Source: JARICQ01 sp964527205 | Lineage (GTDB): Bacteria; Bacillota; Clostridia; Tissierellales; Tissierellaceae | NCBI GenBank assembly: GCA_964527205.1 | Contig: CAZGQG010000019.1 | Span: forward strand, 1-39,152 | DNA length: 39,152 nt | Reading direction: 5' to 3' | In this document: in pieces, positions 23,212 through 30,891 of the stretch | How the letters are laid out: every line of letters begins with the position of its first letter | How positions within the stretch are numbered: the stretch's first letter is position 1 | Notes under the pieces: generated by a model | Seen by the model: only the letters and a program-made list of their open reading frames with translations | Database searches by the model: none | Told to the model about the DNA's origin: nothing | Program-made: the position numbers and the translations under genes

Positions 23212-24324
23212 ATGAAAAAAAAGGTTATATTAGGAATGAGTGGAGGAGTTGATTCTTCTGTCAGCGCCCTACTGCTTAAGGAAGCAGGCTATGATGTTGT
23301 TGGATTGTTTATGAAGAATTGGGATGAAAAAGACGAAAATGGTGAATGTACAGCAACTGCAGACTCAGAAGATGCAAGAAAAGTTGCAGATCAATTGGAT
23401 ATCCCATACTATACAGTAAACTTTGAAAAAGAATACTGGGATAAGGTATTCACTTATTTTTTAGATGAATACAAAAAGGGAAGAACCCCCAATCCAGATG
23501 TAATGTGTAATCAAGAAATCAAATTTAATGCCTTCCTAGACTATGCACTGGGTCTAGATGCTGATTATATTGCAATGGGACACTATTGCCAGATTGAAGA
23601 GACTGAAGAAGGCTTTAATCTTCTAAGAGGAAAGGATAGGAATAAGGACCAAAGTTATTTCTTATCTAGAATAGGACAAAAGGCTCTTTCAAAGACCCTA
23701 TTTCCTATAGGTCATTTGGACAAGGATGAGGTTAGAAAGTTAGCTGATGACAATGATTTACACACAGCTAAAAAGAAGGATTCTACAGGTATATGCTTTA
23801 TTGGAGAAAGAGATTTTGATGAGTTTTTAGACAAGTATCTCTTAACCAAGGAAGGACCTATGGTAGATGTAGATGGAGAAGAAATAGGAAGGCACACAGG
23901 ACTTATCCATTACACCCTAGGACAAAGAAAAGGACTAGGCATTGGTGGAGTTGGAACTGGTGAGCCTTGGTTTGTTGCAGGAAAGAATCTTGAGGACAAT
24001 ATACTCTATGTTGCTCAAGGAGAAGAACATCCTGCACTTTACAGTGTCTCCATGGTGGGAGAAGACCCATCTTGGATACTAGGAGAAAAGCCTCATATGC
24101 CATTTAGATGTACGGCAAAGTTCAGATACAGGCAGGAAGACATACCGGTTACAGTGGATATACTAGATGATGACAATCTGTATATTACCTTTGACGAACC
24201 AGTCAAGGCTGTAACACCGGGACAGGTAGCGGTCCTATACAGGGATGAAATGTGTCTTGGAAGTTCTATTATTAAATCAATAGAACCACTGAGTTTCAAA
24301 TACTCTCATTTAAACAGAGAATAA
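23212..24324 (+). CDS. mnmA: tRNA-specific 2-thiouridylase MnmA
   Basis: A 370-residue enzyme that activates U34 of Lys, Glu and Gln tRNAs with ATP and installs sulfur from a persulfide relay. The PP-loop GMSGGVDSS is at 8-16. The two catalytic cysteines are in NPDVMCNQEIKF (Cys 99) and DSTGICFIGERDF (Cys 195). HYTLGQRKGLGIGG and the C-terminal barrel with FRYRQEDIPV and AVTPGQVAVLY complete the family pattern. No cysteine desulfurase gene is adjacent, although clostridial mnmA often follows one. It ends at a strong bidirectional terminator shared with ywbE. Confidence 0.97.
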   Translation: MKKKVILGMSGGVDSSVSALLLKEAGYDVVGLFMKNWDEKDENGECTATADSEDARKVADQLDIPYYTVNFEKEYWDKVFTYFLDEYKKGRTPNPDVMCNQEIKFNAFLDYALGLDADYIAMGHYCQIEETEEGFNLLRGKDRNKDQSYFLSRIGQKALSKTLFPIGHLDKDEVRKLADDNDLHTAKKKDSTGICFIGERDFDEFLDKYLLTKEGPMVDVDGEEIGRHTGLIHYTLGQRKGLGIGGVGTGEPWFVAGKNLEDNILYVAQGEEHPALYSVSMVGEDPSWILGEKPHMPFRCTAKFRYRQEDIPVTVDILDDDNLYITFDEPVKAVTPGQVAVLYRDEMCLGSSIIKSIEPLSFKYSHLNRE

Positions 24325-24328
24325 TATT

Positions 24329-24363
24329 AAAAGCACTTATTATATAATATAATAAGTGCTTTT
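24329..24363. terminator. Bidirectional terminator between mnmA and ywbE
   Basis: Perfect 15-bp arms AAAAGCACTTATTAT / ATAATAAGTGCTTTT around ATAAT, with A/T tracts built into both sides. It serves two convergent genes. Confidence 0.9.
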
Positions 24364-24365
24364 CC

Positions 24366-24560
24366 TTATGATAATACTTCTTTGACCCTTCCCACTACTC
24401 CATCTTCTAGCATTACCTTTATACCATGGGGATGGGTTTTTGATTTGGTAAGTATCCTACTTACTTGTCCCTCCGTAAGTTCTCCAGATCTCTGATCTTG
24501 TTTTTTAACAACCCTTACCTTGCTTCCTACTTTTATATTGTCCCTCATACTGCCATCCAT
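24366..24560 (-). CDS. ywbE: YwbE family protein
   Basis: A 64-residue protein matching the small YwbE family: IKVGSKVRVVKKQDQRSGEL, then TEGQVSRILTKSKTHPHGIK and VMLEDGVVGRVKEVL. It is a compact all-beta, KOW-like domain, which suggests nucleic-acid or ribosome contact, but the family has no settled function. Start has GGAGAG 5 nt upstream. It lies 22 nt after the 128-residue orphan gene on the same strand. Confidence 0.9.
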   Translation of the reverse strand: MDGSMRDNIKVGSKVRVVKKQDQRSGELTEGQVSRILTKSKTHPHGIKVMLEDGVVGRVKEVLS

Positions 24561-24582
24561 CTAATCTCTCCTTTTATCTTTC

Positions 24583-24969
24583 TTAAAACGTTAATATCTG
24601 ATTCCATTTTTCTCTTTCAAGATGATCATTCATTACATTTCTAATCTCAACATTTCCAAATTCTTCAAGTTTTCTTCTTGTCTCTTCTCCCATGTTTTGA
24701 AATTCACGGTTCCTACTTGTGGAAGTAGCTTCAATAACTTCCTCTAGGGCCCCGTCATTAATAATTATTCTTATATCCTCACCCTTATAGGCTTCTAATT
24801 TTTCTAAGAGTATTTCCATGGCATATTGCCCAGCTAAAAGGGGCTTTTGATAATCAATTAATATAGATTCTCTATCTAGGAGTTCCTCATCTTTAAACAA
24901 ACTATATCTTACCTCTACATCTTCCCCTTCAAATCCACTTGCTATCCAAACTAAATAAGCATCAATCAT
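24583..24969 (-). CDS. Hypothetical protein, possibly RNase H-like fold
   Basis: A 128-residue soluble protein that I do not recognise. It begins MIDAYLVWIASGFEGEDVEV with strands, then has a helix rich in A/L (LAGQYAMEILLEKLEAYKG), a strand IRIIINDGALEEVI, and a helical tail ending LEREKWNQIL. The order strand-strand-helix-strand(D)-helix loosely recalls RNase H-like domains, including a final WN segment, but the standard acidic catalytic set is not convincing. RBS TTGGAGG supports the start. It precedes ywbE by 22 nt. Confidence 0.65.
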   Translation of the reverse strand: MIDAYLVWIASGFEGEDVEVRYSLFKDEELLDRESILIDYQKPLLAGQYAMEILLEKLEAYKGEDIRIIINDGALEEVIEATSTSRNREFQNMGEETRRKLEEFGNVEIRNVMNDHLEREKWNQILTF

Positions 24970-25058
24970 TGTCTTTCCTCCAATTTTATCTTTAATTTAT
25001 CTATATTGTCAATTGTATCATATTTATTCTACTTGTAGTCTTTAAATGCAAGTTTTTC

Positions 25059-25087
25059 TTGACAATAAAACTCTCAAACCATATGAT
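25059..25087 (+). promoter_or_regulatory. SigA promoter of the M18 aminopeptidase gene
   Basis: TTGACA (25059-25064), 17-nt spacer, TATGAT (25082-25087), 38 nt before the TTG start. One of the best promoter matches in the window. Confidence 0.82.
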
Positions 25088-25125
25088 AAAATTAGGAAAG
25101 AACAATTATATTAGGAGGGATTATA

Positions 25126-26541
25126 TTGTCAAAGGGTAAAGATCTTCAAGATAGATTAACACATAAGTGGAAAAACGTATGGGAGACATTGGATAAGGAT
25201 GAGCTAGAAAGTGTTCATTCCATTAATGAAGACTATAAGGATTTCTTAGACAAGGGAAAAACTGAAAGAGAATCTGTAAGGGAAATAATCAAGGCTGCCA
25301 AGGAAAATGGATATAGGTCCATAGAAGAAGTTATAAAGGATGGAAATGTAGGACCAGGAAGTAAAATATATGCTATAAACCGAGATAAGGCAGCAGTATT
25401 GTTTGTAATTGGAGAAGAGAAATTAGAGGATGGAATGCATATAATAGGATCACATCTTGACTCACCAAGATTGGATTTAAAACAATTTCCTCTTTATGAG
25501 GACTCTGATCTTGCAATGTTAAAGACCCACTACTATGGTGGAATAAAAAAATACCAATGGGTTACTATACCCCTTGCCCTACACGGCTTTCTAGTCAAGG
25601 ACAATGGAGAAAAATTAGATATAGTTATAGGTGAAGATGAAGATGATCCAGTATTCTTTATCACTGATTTGCTGCCTCACTTGGCAAAGGATCAAATGGA
25701 TAAAAAGATGGGTGATGGAATCACAGGAGAGGGTCTTAATGTATTATTTGGAAGTATTCCCTATGAAGATGAGGACCTTAAGGAAAGGGTTAAGCTAAAT
25801 GTTCTTAATATCTTAAATGAAAAATACGACATTACTGAAGAGGATTTCACATCTGCAGAATTTGAAATTGTTCCAGCTGGAAAGGCTAGGGATGTGGGAA
25901 TAGATAGAAGTATGGTGGGAGGCTATGGCCAGGATGACAGGATTTGTGCCTTTACATCCCTAAAGGCTATCTTGGATATTGATAAGCCAAAAACCACTGC
26001 TGTATCACTATTTGTAGATAAGGAAGAGATAGGTAGTGTAGGTAATACAAGTATGGAGTCCATGTTCTTTGAAAATATGGTGGCTGAGATATTAAATCTT
26101 ACTGAAGAAAATTATTCAGAAATTATCTTAAAGAGAACTTTAGCTAACTCCTCTGTACTTTCAGCAGACACTCTTGCAGGCTTCGATCCAAATTATCCAG
26201 AGGTTCTTGACCCAAGAAATGCACCATATATTGGCAAGGGAATTACAATTGTTAAATTTACTGGAGTTCGTGGAAAGGGCGGAAGCAATGATGCCAATGC
26301 TGAGTATGTAAGCAAGATAAGAAATATCTTTAATGACAATGATATAGTTTGGCAAATGGGATCCCTAGGCAAGGTTGACCAGGGAGGAGGAGGAACTATA
26401 GCCTATATTCTAGCTAATTACGGAATGGAAGTTGTAGACTGTGGAGTTCCTCTACTAAGTGTTCATGCACCTTATGAGATAGCAAGTAAGGCAGATGTAT
26501 ATATGACCTATAAGGGATATAAGGCATTCTTTAACGCTTAA
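25126..26541 (+). CDS. M18-family aspartyl/leucyl-type aminopeptidase
   Basis: A 471-residue cytosolic metallo-aminopeptidase of the M18 family, typically a large tetrahedral dodecamer that trims acidic or hydrophobic N termini. Metal and active-site motifs: IIGSHLDSPRLDL (His 110, Asp 112), GGYGQDDRICA, FVDKEEIGSVGNTS with catalytic Glu pair, and VHAPYEIASKADVY with the C-terminal His ligand. The start is a TTG at 25126, preceded by AGGAGGG at 7 nt; there is no better ATG nearby. Own promoter, and it ends at a 38-nt perfect palindromic terminator. Confidence 0.94.
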   Translation: MSKGKDLQDRLTHKWKNVWETLDKDELESVHSINEDYKDFLDKGKTERESVREIIKAAKENGYRSIEEVIKDGNVGPGSKIYAINRDKAAVLFVIGEEKLEDGMHIIGSHLDSPRLDLKQFPLYEDSDLAMLKTHYYGGIKKYQWVTIPLALHGFLVKDNGEKLDIVIGEDEDDPVFFITDLLPHLAKDQMDKKMGDGITGEGLNVLFGSIPYEDEDLKERVKLNVLNILNEKYDITEEDFTSAEFEIVPAGKARDVGIDRSMVGGYGQDDRICAFTSLKAILDIDKPKTTAVSLFVDKEEIGSVGNTSMESMFFENMVAEILNLTEENYSEIILKRTLANSSVLSADTLAGFDPNYPEVLDPRNAPYIGKGITIVKFTGVRGKGGSNDANAEYVSKIRNIFNDNDIVWQMGSLGKVDQGGGGTIAYILANYGMEVVDCGVPLLSVHAPYEIASKADVYMTYKGYKAFFNA

Positions 26542-26576
26542 AATTCTCTCAAATTAATAAGATAAAACATAAATAA

Positions 26577-26614
26577 AAAACCATTAAAAAGACTATAGTC
26601 TTTTTAATGGTTTT
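26577..26614. terminator. Bidirectional terminator after the M18 gene
   Basis: A 38-nt perfect palindrome with 19-nt arms (AAAACCATTAAAAAGACTA and complement) and T-rich ends on both strands. It can also stop the convergent zinc-ribbon gene. Confidence 0.9.
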
Positions 26615-26658
26615 CATTTATAATCATATTTAATTGTAATTAGACCTATAGACATGGC

Positions 26659-26802
26659 TTATTGATATCTTGTCATATCTAAATGAGTAATCTCTTCTGA
26701 TTTACATATTGGACATTCTATTTCTTTTGCTTCATCCTCTTGATCCCAAATATATCCACAATCATTGCATATAACTTTGATAACACATATAAGTTTAGCC
26801 AT
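26659..26802 (-). CDS. Rubredoxin-like small zinc-ribbon protein
   Basis: A 47-residue gene. It reads MAKLICVIKVICNDCGYIWD, then CPICKSEEITHL near the end. The pairs CNDCG (12, 15) and CPIC (30, 33) are spaced as in rubredoxin-like zinc or iron knuckles, with CxxCG(Y)xW typical of rubredoxins. A fifth Cys lies at position 6. GGAGG 7 nt upstream of the ATG supports translation. It is too short and divergent for a normal electron-transfer rubredoxin (about 52 residues), so a structural zinc ribbon is as likely. Transcribed towards the shared terminator with the M18 gene. Confidence 0.8.
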   Translation of the reverse strand: MAKLICVIKVICNDCGYIWDQEDEAKEIECPICKSEEITHLDMTRYQ

Positions 26803-26927
26803 ATTGTCGCCTCCTAAATTTTGATAGTATAATAACTATCAATGTCTTTGATTATATTATATCAAAGCTTGTGAAAAATGCAACAGTGTTTGTGAAATAT
26901 TTGTTTATTTAACCATTAAATGTTTTT

Positions 26928-27257
26928 TTATCCTAATTTAGAGCCTTTTTTTACCTCTTTATCAGGCTTTATTAGAACTACTCCCTGGTCAGTATATATG
27001 CCAAGGACTAAAACCTCTGACATGAAATCTGCAATTTGTCTTTCTGGAAAATTTACTACTCCCAATACCTGTTCTCCAATTAAATCCTCTGGCTCATAAA
27101 GTTCTGTAATCTGAGCACTGGATTTTTTTGTTCCAATCTCTTCTCCAAAATCAACCCAGAGCTTATAGGCTGGTTTTCTTGCATTTTCAAAGACCTCAGC
27201 CCTAATAACTTCCCCTACTCTTATGTCTAGTTTCATAAAATCTTCAAATCTTGCCAT
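26928..27257 (-). CDS. csaA: CsaA-like tRNA-binding/chaperone protein
   Basis: A 109-residue single EMAP/Trbp111-type OB fold: FEDFMKLDIRVGEVIRAEVF, then KSSAQITELYEPEDLIGEQV, VVNFPERQIADFMSEVLVLG and KPDKEVKKGSKLG. CsaA binds tRNA or unfolded proteins and forms dimers. The start is set at the ATG at 27255-27257 (MARFEDF), which has GGGAG 8 nt upstream and gives the family's usual 110 residues; an ATG five codons earlier lacks an RBS. It follows the radical SAM gene by 26 nt and may be the last gene of that operon. Confidence 0.93.
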   Translation of the reverse strand: MARFEDFMKLDIRVGEVIRAEVFENARKPAYKLWVDFGEEIGTKKSSAQITELYEPEDLIGEQVLGVVNFPERQIADFMSEVLVLGIYTDQGVVLIKPDKEVKKGSKLG

Positions 27258-27283
27258 CTTCCACACTCCCATAAATTTTTCTA

Positions 27284-28264
27284 TTAAACTCTATACTCTC
27301 CGTATTGATCCTCATCACAGTATATACATTTTCCATCCTTAATATAGATTTCTTCTGGATTTCTTCTATCTATTAACTTTTTATGACAACTTTTGCAGTA
27401 AGTATTATTGTCTACTCCTGGAAGATTTCCTATATAGACATTATCTAAATGCTCTTTGCAAATCCTCCTTGCCATTAAAAGCAGTTCCACATTTGTTGCA
27501 GGCGTTTTCATCTTATAGGCTGGATAATATCTACTTAGATGGAGGGGTATGGAAGGATTTATGCTGGCTATCTTTTTAGCAAGCTCTTCTATCTCTTTCA
27601 TATCAGTATTTTTTCCCCCTATTAAAAGGCTTGTTATTTCCACATGGGTTGATTGAGCAGCTATTTCAATGGTCCTTAATACTGGCTCCAAACTTCCATC
27701 ACATATGGACCTATAGAAATCATCATCCATAGCCTTTAAATCTATATTCATGGCATCTATATAGGGAAGTAATGCCCTTAAAGGCTCTTCATTTATATAT
27801 CCATTTGTAATCATTACAGTTTTTTGATTCTTCTCCTTTGCCTGCTTGGCTAGGTCTAAAACATATTCATAGGAAACAATTGGTTCATTATAGGTAAAGG
27901 CTATTCCTATGGATCCCTTGTCCTCTCCTAGGGCCAGGATTTCCCTATCTGGAATCTCCCTTGCAAAGGAATCATCATATACTATCTGCCAGTTTTGACA
28001 AAAATCACAGGCTAAATTACAACCAAAGCTTCCCAGGGAAAATATATTGGATCCTGGATAAAAATGATATAGGGGTTTTTTCTCTATAGGGTCATAGGCA
28101 GAGGCTGTTATCTTCCCATAATTAAGGCTGTAAAGGGTCCCATCTTGATTTTTTCTAACCCTACATTTGCCTAAGTCTCCCTCTCCTAGGCTGCAATAGT
28201 GGGGGCATAATTTGCATATGACATGATTATTATCTCTTTTTTCATAATAACTTGCTCTTTTCAT
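27284..28264 (-). CDS. amrS: AmmeMemoRadiSam system radical SAM enzyme
   Basis: A radical SAM protein of about 326 residues. The cluster motif is CNLACDFCQNW (CxxxCxxC), and FTYNEPIVSYEYVLD and MNIDLKAMDDDFYRSICDGS follow as in the family. Extra cysteines at the N terminus (CKLCPHYCSLGEGDLGKC) and a C-terminal ribbon (CKSCHKKL, CIYCDED) suggest a second metal site. Its natural reaction is unknown; the three-part AMMECR1-MEMO-radical SAM association is conserved across bacteria and archaea. Here it is 15 nt after the fused MEMO-AMMECR1 gene. The start is uncertain: the ATG at 28264 is preferred with AAAGGATG upstream, but ATG at 28276 or 28273 is possible. Confidence 0.92.
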   Translation of the reverse strand: MKRASYYEKRDNNHVICKLCPHYCSLGEGDLGKCRVRKNQDGTLYSLNYGKITASAYDPIEKKPLYHFYPGSNIFSLGSFGCNLACDFCQNWQIVYDDSFAREIPDREILALGEDKGSIGIAFTYNEPIVSYEYVLDLAKQAKEKNQKTVMITNGYINEEPLRALLPYIDAMNIDLKAMDDDFYRSICDGSLEPVLRTIEIAAQSTHVEITSLLIGGKNTDMKEIEELAKKIASINPSIPLHLSRYYPAYKMKTPATNVELLLMARRICKEHLDNVYIGNLPGVDNNTYCKSCHKKLIDRRNPEEIYIKDGKCIYCDEDQYGEYRV

Positions 28265-28279
28265 CCTTATCATCATCCT

Positions 28280-29608
28280 TTAATAATATCTTTTAACTTC
28301 GAACCTCTCCAGTTGGTAATCTTCATCTTGACCTATGCCTGCCTTGTCTAGAGCTATCCCAACCTGTTCCTCTACACTATCTATGCCTTCTAGATTTGGA
28401 AGCAGCAGGCCCCTTCTGTAGCCCTTAGTGACAATTACACCATATTTCTCTATATCCAGCTCATCTATGGAGGAAATCTTTTCAGCTTCTTCTAATATAT
28501 CAACAGAATATACTAAATCCTCTAGCTCCTCTTCTCTAAGAGCTGGAAATCTTGGATCCCTTGTCCCAGCTGATATGGCATTTTCAACTATTTCCATTTC
28601 AACTGAAGTCTTTGTAGGGCTAATTGTCCCGATGCAGCCCCTAAGCTGACCATTTTTCATAAGGGTTACAAATACTCCCCTTTGCATATTCTTGTTCTCA
28701 TCTAGATCTTTAATTTTCTCTCCATTTTTCACATAATACTCCAAGCTCTTTCTTGCAAGTCTTACATACTTTGATTCTTTTTTCCCTAATAGCTTGAAAC
28801 TAGCACTGGCATAACCTACTCCAAAGGGACCTTCATAGGAATAAACTTCAGTCTCTAGATTATATCTATCTATGGCACCTGCCATAATCATAAGGGATCG
28901 AAGTCCACATTCCCCTGCTCTTTCTGCCAGATCTAGATCAAAGGATACAATTTCATCTAGCCTAGCCTCCCTAATTATATCTACTAGCTTTTCATCAAAT
29001 ATTTTTCCAGCTTCTGAATAATCATAGGGCCCATCTTTGGAAAGTTTGTGTGATAGGTCTCCTGAGGCTATGATAACTACCTCTTCCCCGGACTCTTCCA
29101 CAGAATCCCCTATTATTTCTCCAAATTTAAAAAGTTCCTCTGGCTCCAGGAGTCCATAGGTAATGTGTATAAGCTTGTAATCCTTATATTCCTTATTAAG
29201 AAAGTATAGAGGCACCAGGGCCCCGTGGTCCAGATCCTTGGACACCCTATAATCCTTGGCTAGCTTCTTATCTATTCCTATAATAGGAATATCCTCTTCT
29301 ATGCTATTTTTTCTTATGCTTTCAGCAAGCTCTAGATTATTTTTAAGGCTAATACCCAGTTCACCATGTCCAAAGCGGGAAAAATCTCCTGACAGATCTT
29401 CTTCTAAGGATAGGGCTATTGCATCCCTAAAAAGTGGACCATGGGGTGTGATTATAATTATAGTACTGGGACCATATTCTTTTATAGCCCTACTTGCTTT
29501 TTCCATACCCTCTATTGTTGCTTTTGCTTTTTTTTCCTCACCTTTTCCTATCTCCTTTATAAGAATAGGAGGGTGAGGAAGTAGATATGATGACAATATT
29601 TTACCCAT
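28280..29608 (-). CDS. amrA: MEMO-AMMECR1 fusion (AmmeMemoRadiSam proteins B and A)
   Basis: A 442-residue two-domain protein. Residues 1 to about 265 are a MEMO/LigB-like domain (LLPHPPIL with His 12, ITPHGPLF with His 56, IASGDLSHKL, CGLRSLMIMAGAID), related to class III extradiol dioxygenases. Residues from about 273 on are an AMMECR1 domain with NGQLRGCIGTISPT, DPRFPALREEELEDL and YRRGLLLPNLEGID. Function is unknown; human MEMO1 has been linked to redox and metal handling and AMMECR1 to a disease locus. The fusion fixes a one-to-one ratio of the two partners. RBS AAAGGA. It opens the operon with amrS and perhaps csaA. Confidence 0.93.
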   Translation of the reverse strand: MGKILSSYLLPHPPILIKEIGKGEEKKAKATIEGMEKASRAIKEYGPSTIIIITPHGPLFRDAIALSLEEDLSGDFSRFGHGELGISLKNNLELAESIRKNSIEEDIPIIGIDKKLAKDYRVSKDLDHGALVPLYFLNKEYKDYKLIHITYGLLEPEELFKFGEIIGDSVEESGEEVVIIASGDLSHKLSKDGPYDYSEAGKIFDEKLVDIIREARLDEIVSFDLDLAERAGECGLRSLMIMAGAIDRYNLETEVYSYEGPFGVGYASASFKLLGKKESKYVRLARKSLEYYVKNGEKIKDLDENKNMQRGVFVTLMKNGQLRGCIGTISPTKTSVEMEIVENAISAGTRDPRFPALREEELEDLVYSVDILEEAEKISSIDELDIEKYGVIVTKGYRRGLLLPNLEGIDSVEEQVGIALDKAGIGQDEDYQLERFEVKRYY

Positions 29609-29717
29609 TTTATCAATCCTTTCTCTAATATTTAAAAATTCTTTTTAATTTATTTTTATTTTATCCTGTGAAGTTACTTTACCCTATATATTGAAATTCT
29701 CACATCATAGAGGGATA

Positions 29718-29751
29718 TTTTCATTGTTTGTTTATTAGCAAACAATGAAAA
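29718..29751. repeat. Perfect inverted repeat in the divergent amrA / NlpC intergenic region
   Basis: TTTTCATTGTTTG (29718-29730), TTTATTAG, CAAACAATGAAAA (29739-29751). All 13 positions pair. No gene ends here on either strand, so it is not a terminator; an operator or RNA hairpin is more likely. Confidence 0.65.
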
Positions 29752-29761
29752 CGAAAAATTA

Positions 29762-29778
29762 ATTACAAAATAGTTACA
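29762..29778 (-). promoter_or_regulatory. WalR (YycF)-type binding box
   Basis: On the minus strand TGTAAC-TATTT-TGTAAT, an exact fit to the WalR consensus TGTWAH-N5-TGTWAH. It ends 6 nt before the candidate -35 of the wall hydrolase gene. In B. subtilis and S. aureus, WalR controls NlpC/P60 endopeptidases and other wall hydrolases, so regulation by WalKR is a reasonable inference. Confidence 0.6.
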
Positions 29779-29803
29779 AAAAGCTTTCAATTTTGTAACT
29801 ATT
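29769..29803. repeat. Inverted repeat overlapping the wall hydrolase promoter
   Basis: AATAGTTACAAAA (29769-29781) and TTTTGTAACTATT (29791-29803) around AGCTTTCAA, all 13 positions pairing. The left arm shares bases with the WalR-type box, and the loop carries the weak -35. Confidence 0.55.
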
Positions 29804-29813
29804 ACTGTATAAT
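29785..29813 (+). promoter_or_regulatory. Promoter of the NlpC/P60 gene
   Basis: A perfect TATAAT at 29808-29813 with a weak -35 TTTCAA at 29785-29790 (17-nt spacer). The weak -35 fits an activator-dependent promoter, as expected for WalR. Confidence 0.55.
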
Positions 29814-29856
29814 AATAATTGTAGTAAAAAAATAGCTTTAAAAAGGAGATGTGATC

Positions 29857-30813
29857 ATGTCAATTTCAAATAGACTAAAAAAGACTTTCACCATAATTCC
29901 TATGGCTGGAATAATCTTATTTAGTTCTGTAAATGTAAATGCTGAACTAGGTGATGCACTACTAAAGAAGGGATCTAACAATGGAGATGTACAGGTACTG
30001 CAAGAAAAACTAATCGAACTTAATTTCTTAAATATAGATGAAACAACTACATATTACAATGATTCAACAGTACAAGCAGTAAAGGATTTCCAAGCATTCT
30101 ATGGTTTAACAGCTGATGGGGCTTTTGGCTCTAACACATTCGAAGTTTTTGAAAAGGTTACAAAAATTACACCATTAAAATTCAATGAAATCTTAAGAGT
30201 AAATGATGAAGGGGAAGAGATTAAGGCCCTACAGGAAAGACTTGAAATCATGGGTTTTTTAAGTAAAGAAGATATAGACTCTAAATATGGACCAACTACA
30301 GAAGAAGCAGTAAAGGCTTTCCAAGAAATGTATCAGCTTACAGCAGATGGAATAGCTGGAGAAACTACTATAAATGCAATCAATCAAGCCCTAAGTGGAA
30401 GTAAGAGAATGAAAAGACCAACAGCTAGCAGGGGTGGATTAAGCAGTAGAGATTCAGGTATTATAAGTACAGCCAAGAAATACTTAGGTGTACCTTATAG
30501 ATTTGGTGGCACTAGCTCTAGTGGATTTGACTGTTCAGGTTTCACACAAACAGTATTTAAAAACCAAGGAATTACTATTCCTAGAACAACTTCAGGACAA
30601 GCATCCTATGGAACAAGAGTAAGTAAATCAGAACTTAATCCTGGTGATTTAGTTATATTTAGTGGAACTTACAAATCAGGACCAAGCCATGCAGGTATAT
30701 ATATTGGAAATGGAGATTTTATACATTCTAGTTCAAATAGAGGAGTAACTATAAACAATCTAAATGACAATTATTACAGTAGACATTTTTCCTACGGAAG
30801 AAAAGTAAGATAA
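29857..30813 (+). CDS. Secreted NlpC/P60 peptidoglycan endopeptidase with two PG-binding domains
   Basis: A 318-residue secreted cell-wall hydrolase. A signal peptide runs to about residue 29 (ISNRLKKTFTIIPMAGIILF, then VNVNA before ELG). Two peptidoglycan-binding repeats follow, each with the AVKDFQxxYxLTADG type core (first about 35-92, second about 113-178), then a linker and an NlpC/P60 domain with GFDCSGFTQ (Cys 226), GPSHAGIYIG (His 278) and DFIHSSS (His 290) as catalytic residues. Such enzymes cleave D-Glu-DAP type bonds during growth or division. The start is the ATG at 29857, with AAGGAG 8 nt before it. A strong terminator follows. Confidence 0.94.
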   Translation: MSISNRLKKTFTIIPMAGIILFSSVNVNAELGDALLKKGSNNGDVQVLQEKLIELNFLNIDETTTYYNDSTVQAVKDFQAFYGLTADGAFGSNTFEVFEKVTKITPLKFNEILRVNDEGEEIKALQERLEIMGFLSKEDIDSKYGPTTEEAVKAFQEMYQLTADGIAGETTINAINQALSGSKRMKRPTASRGGLSSRDSGIISTAKKYLGVPYRFGGTSSSGFDCSGFTQTVFKNQGITIPRTTSGQASYGTRVSKSELNPGDLVIFSGTYKSGPSHAGIYIGNGDFIHSSSNRGVTINNLNDNYYSRHFSYGRKVR

Positions 30814-30831
30814 TATAGAAAAACTAATGAT

Positions 30832-30869
30832 AAAAACTCTGCTAAGACTGTGATCTTAGCAGAGTTTTT
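30832..30869. terminator. Bidirectional terminator between the NlpC/P60 gene and uppP
   Basis: Perfect 16-bp arms AAAAACTCTGCTAAGA / TCTTAGCAGAGTTTTT with a CTGTGA loop; T runs on both strands serve the convergent genes. Confidence 0.92.
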
Positions 30870-30891
30870 TATTCTGTATTTTTATTAGTCC

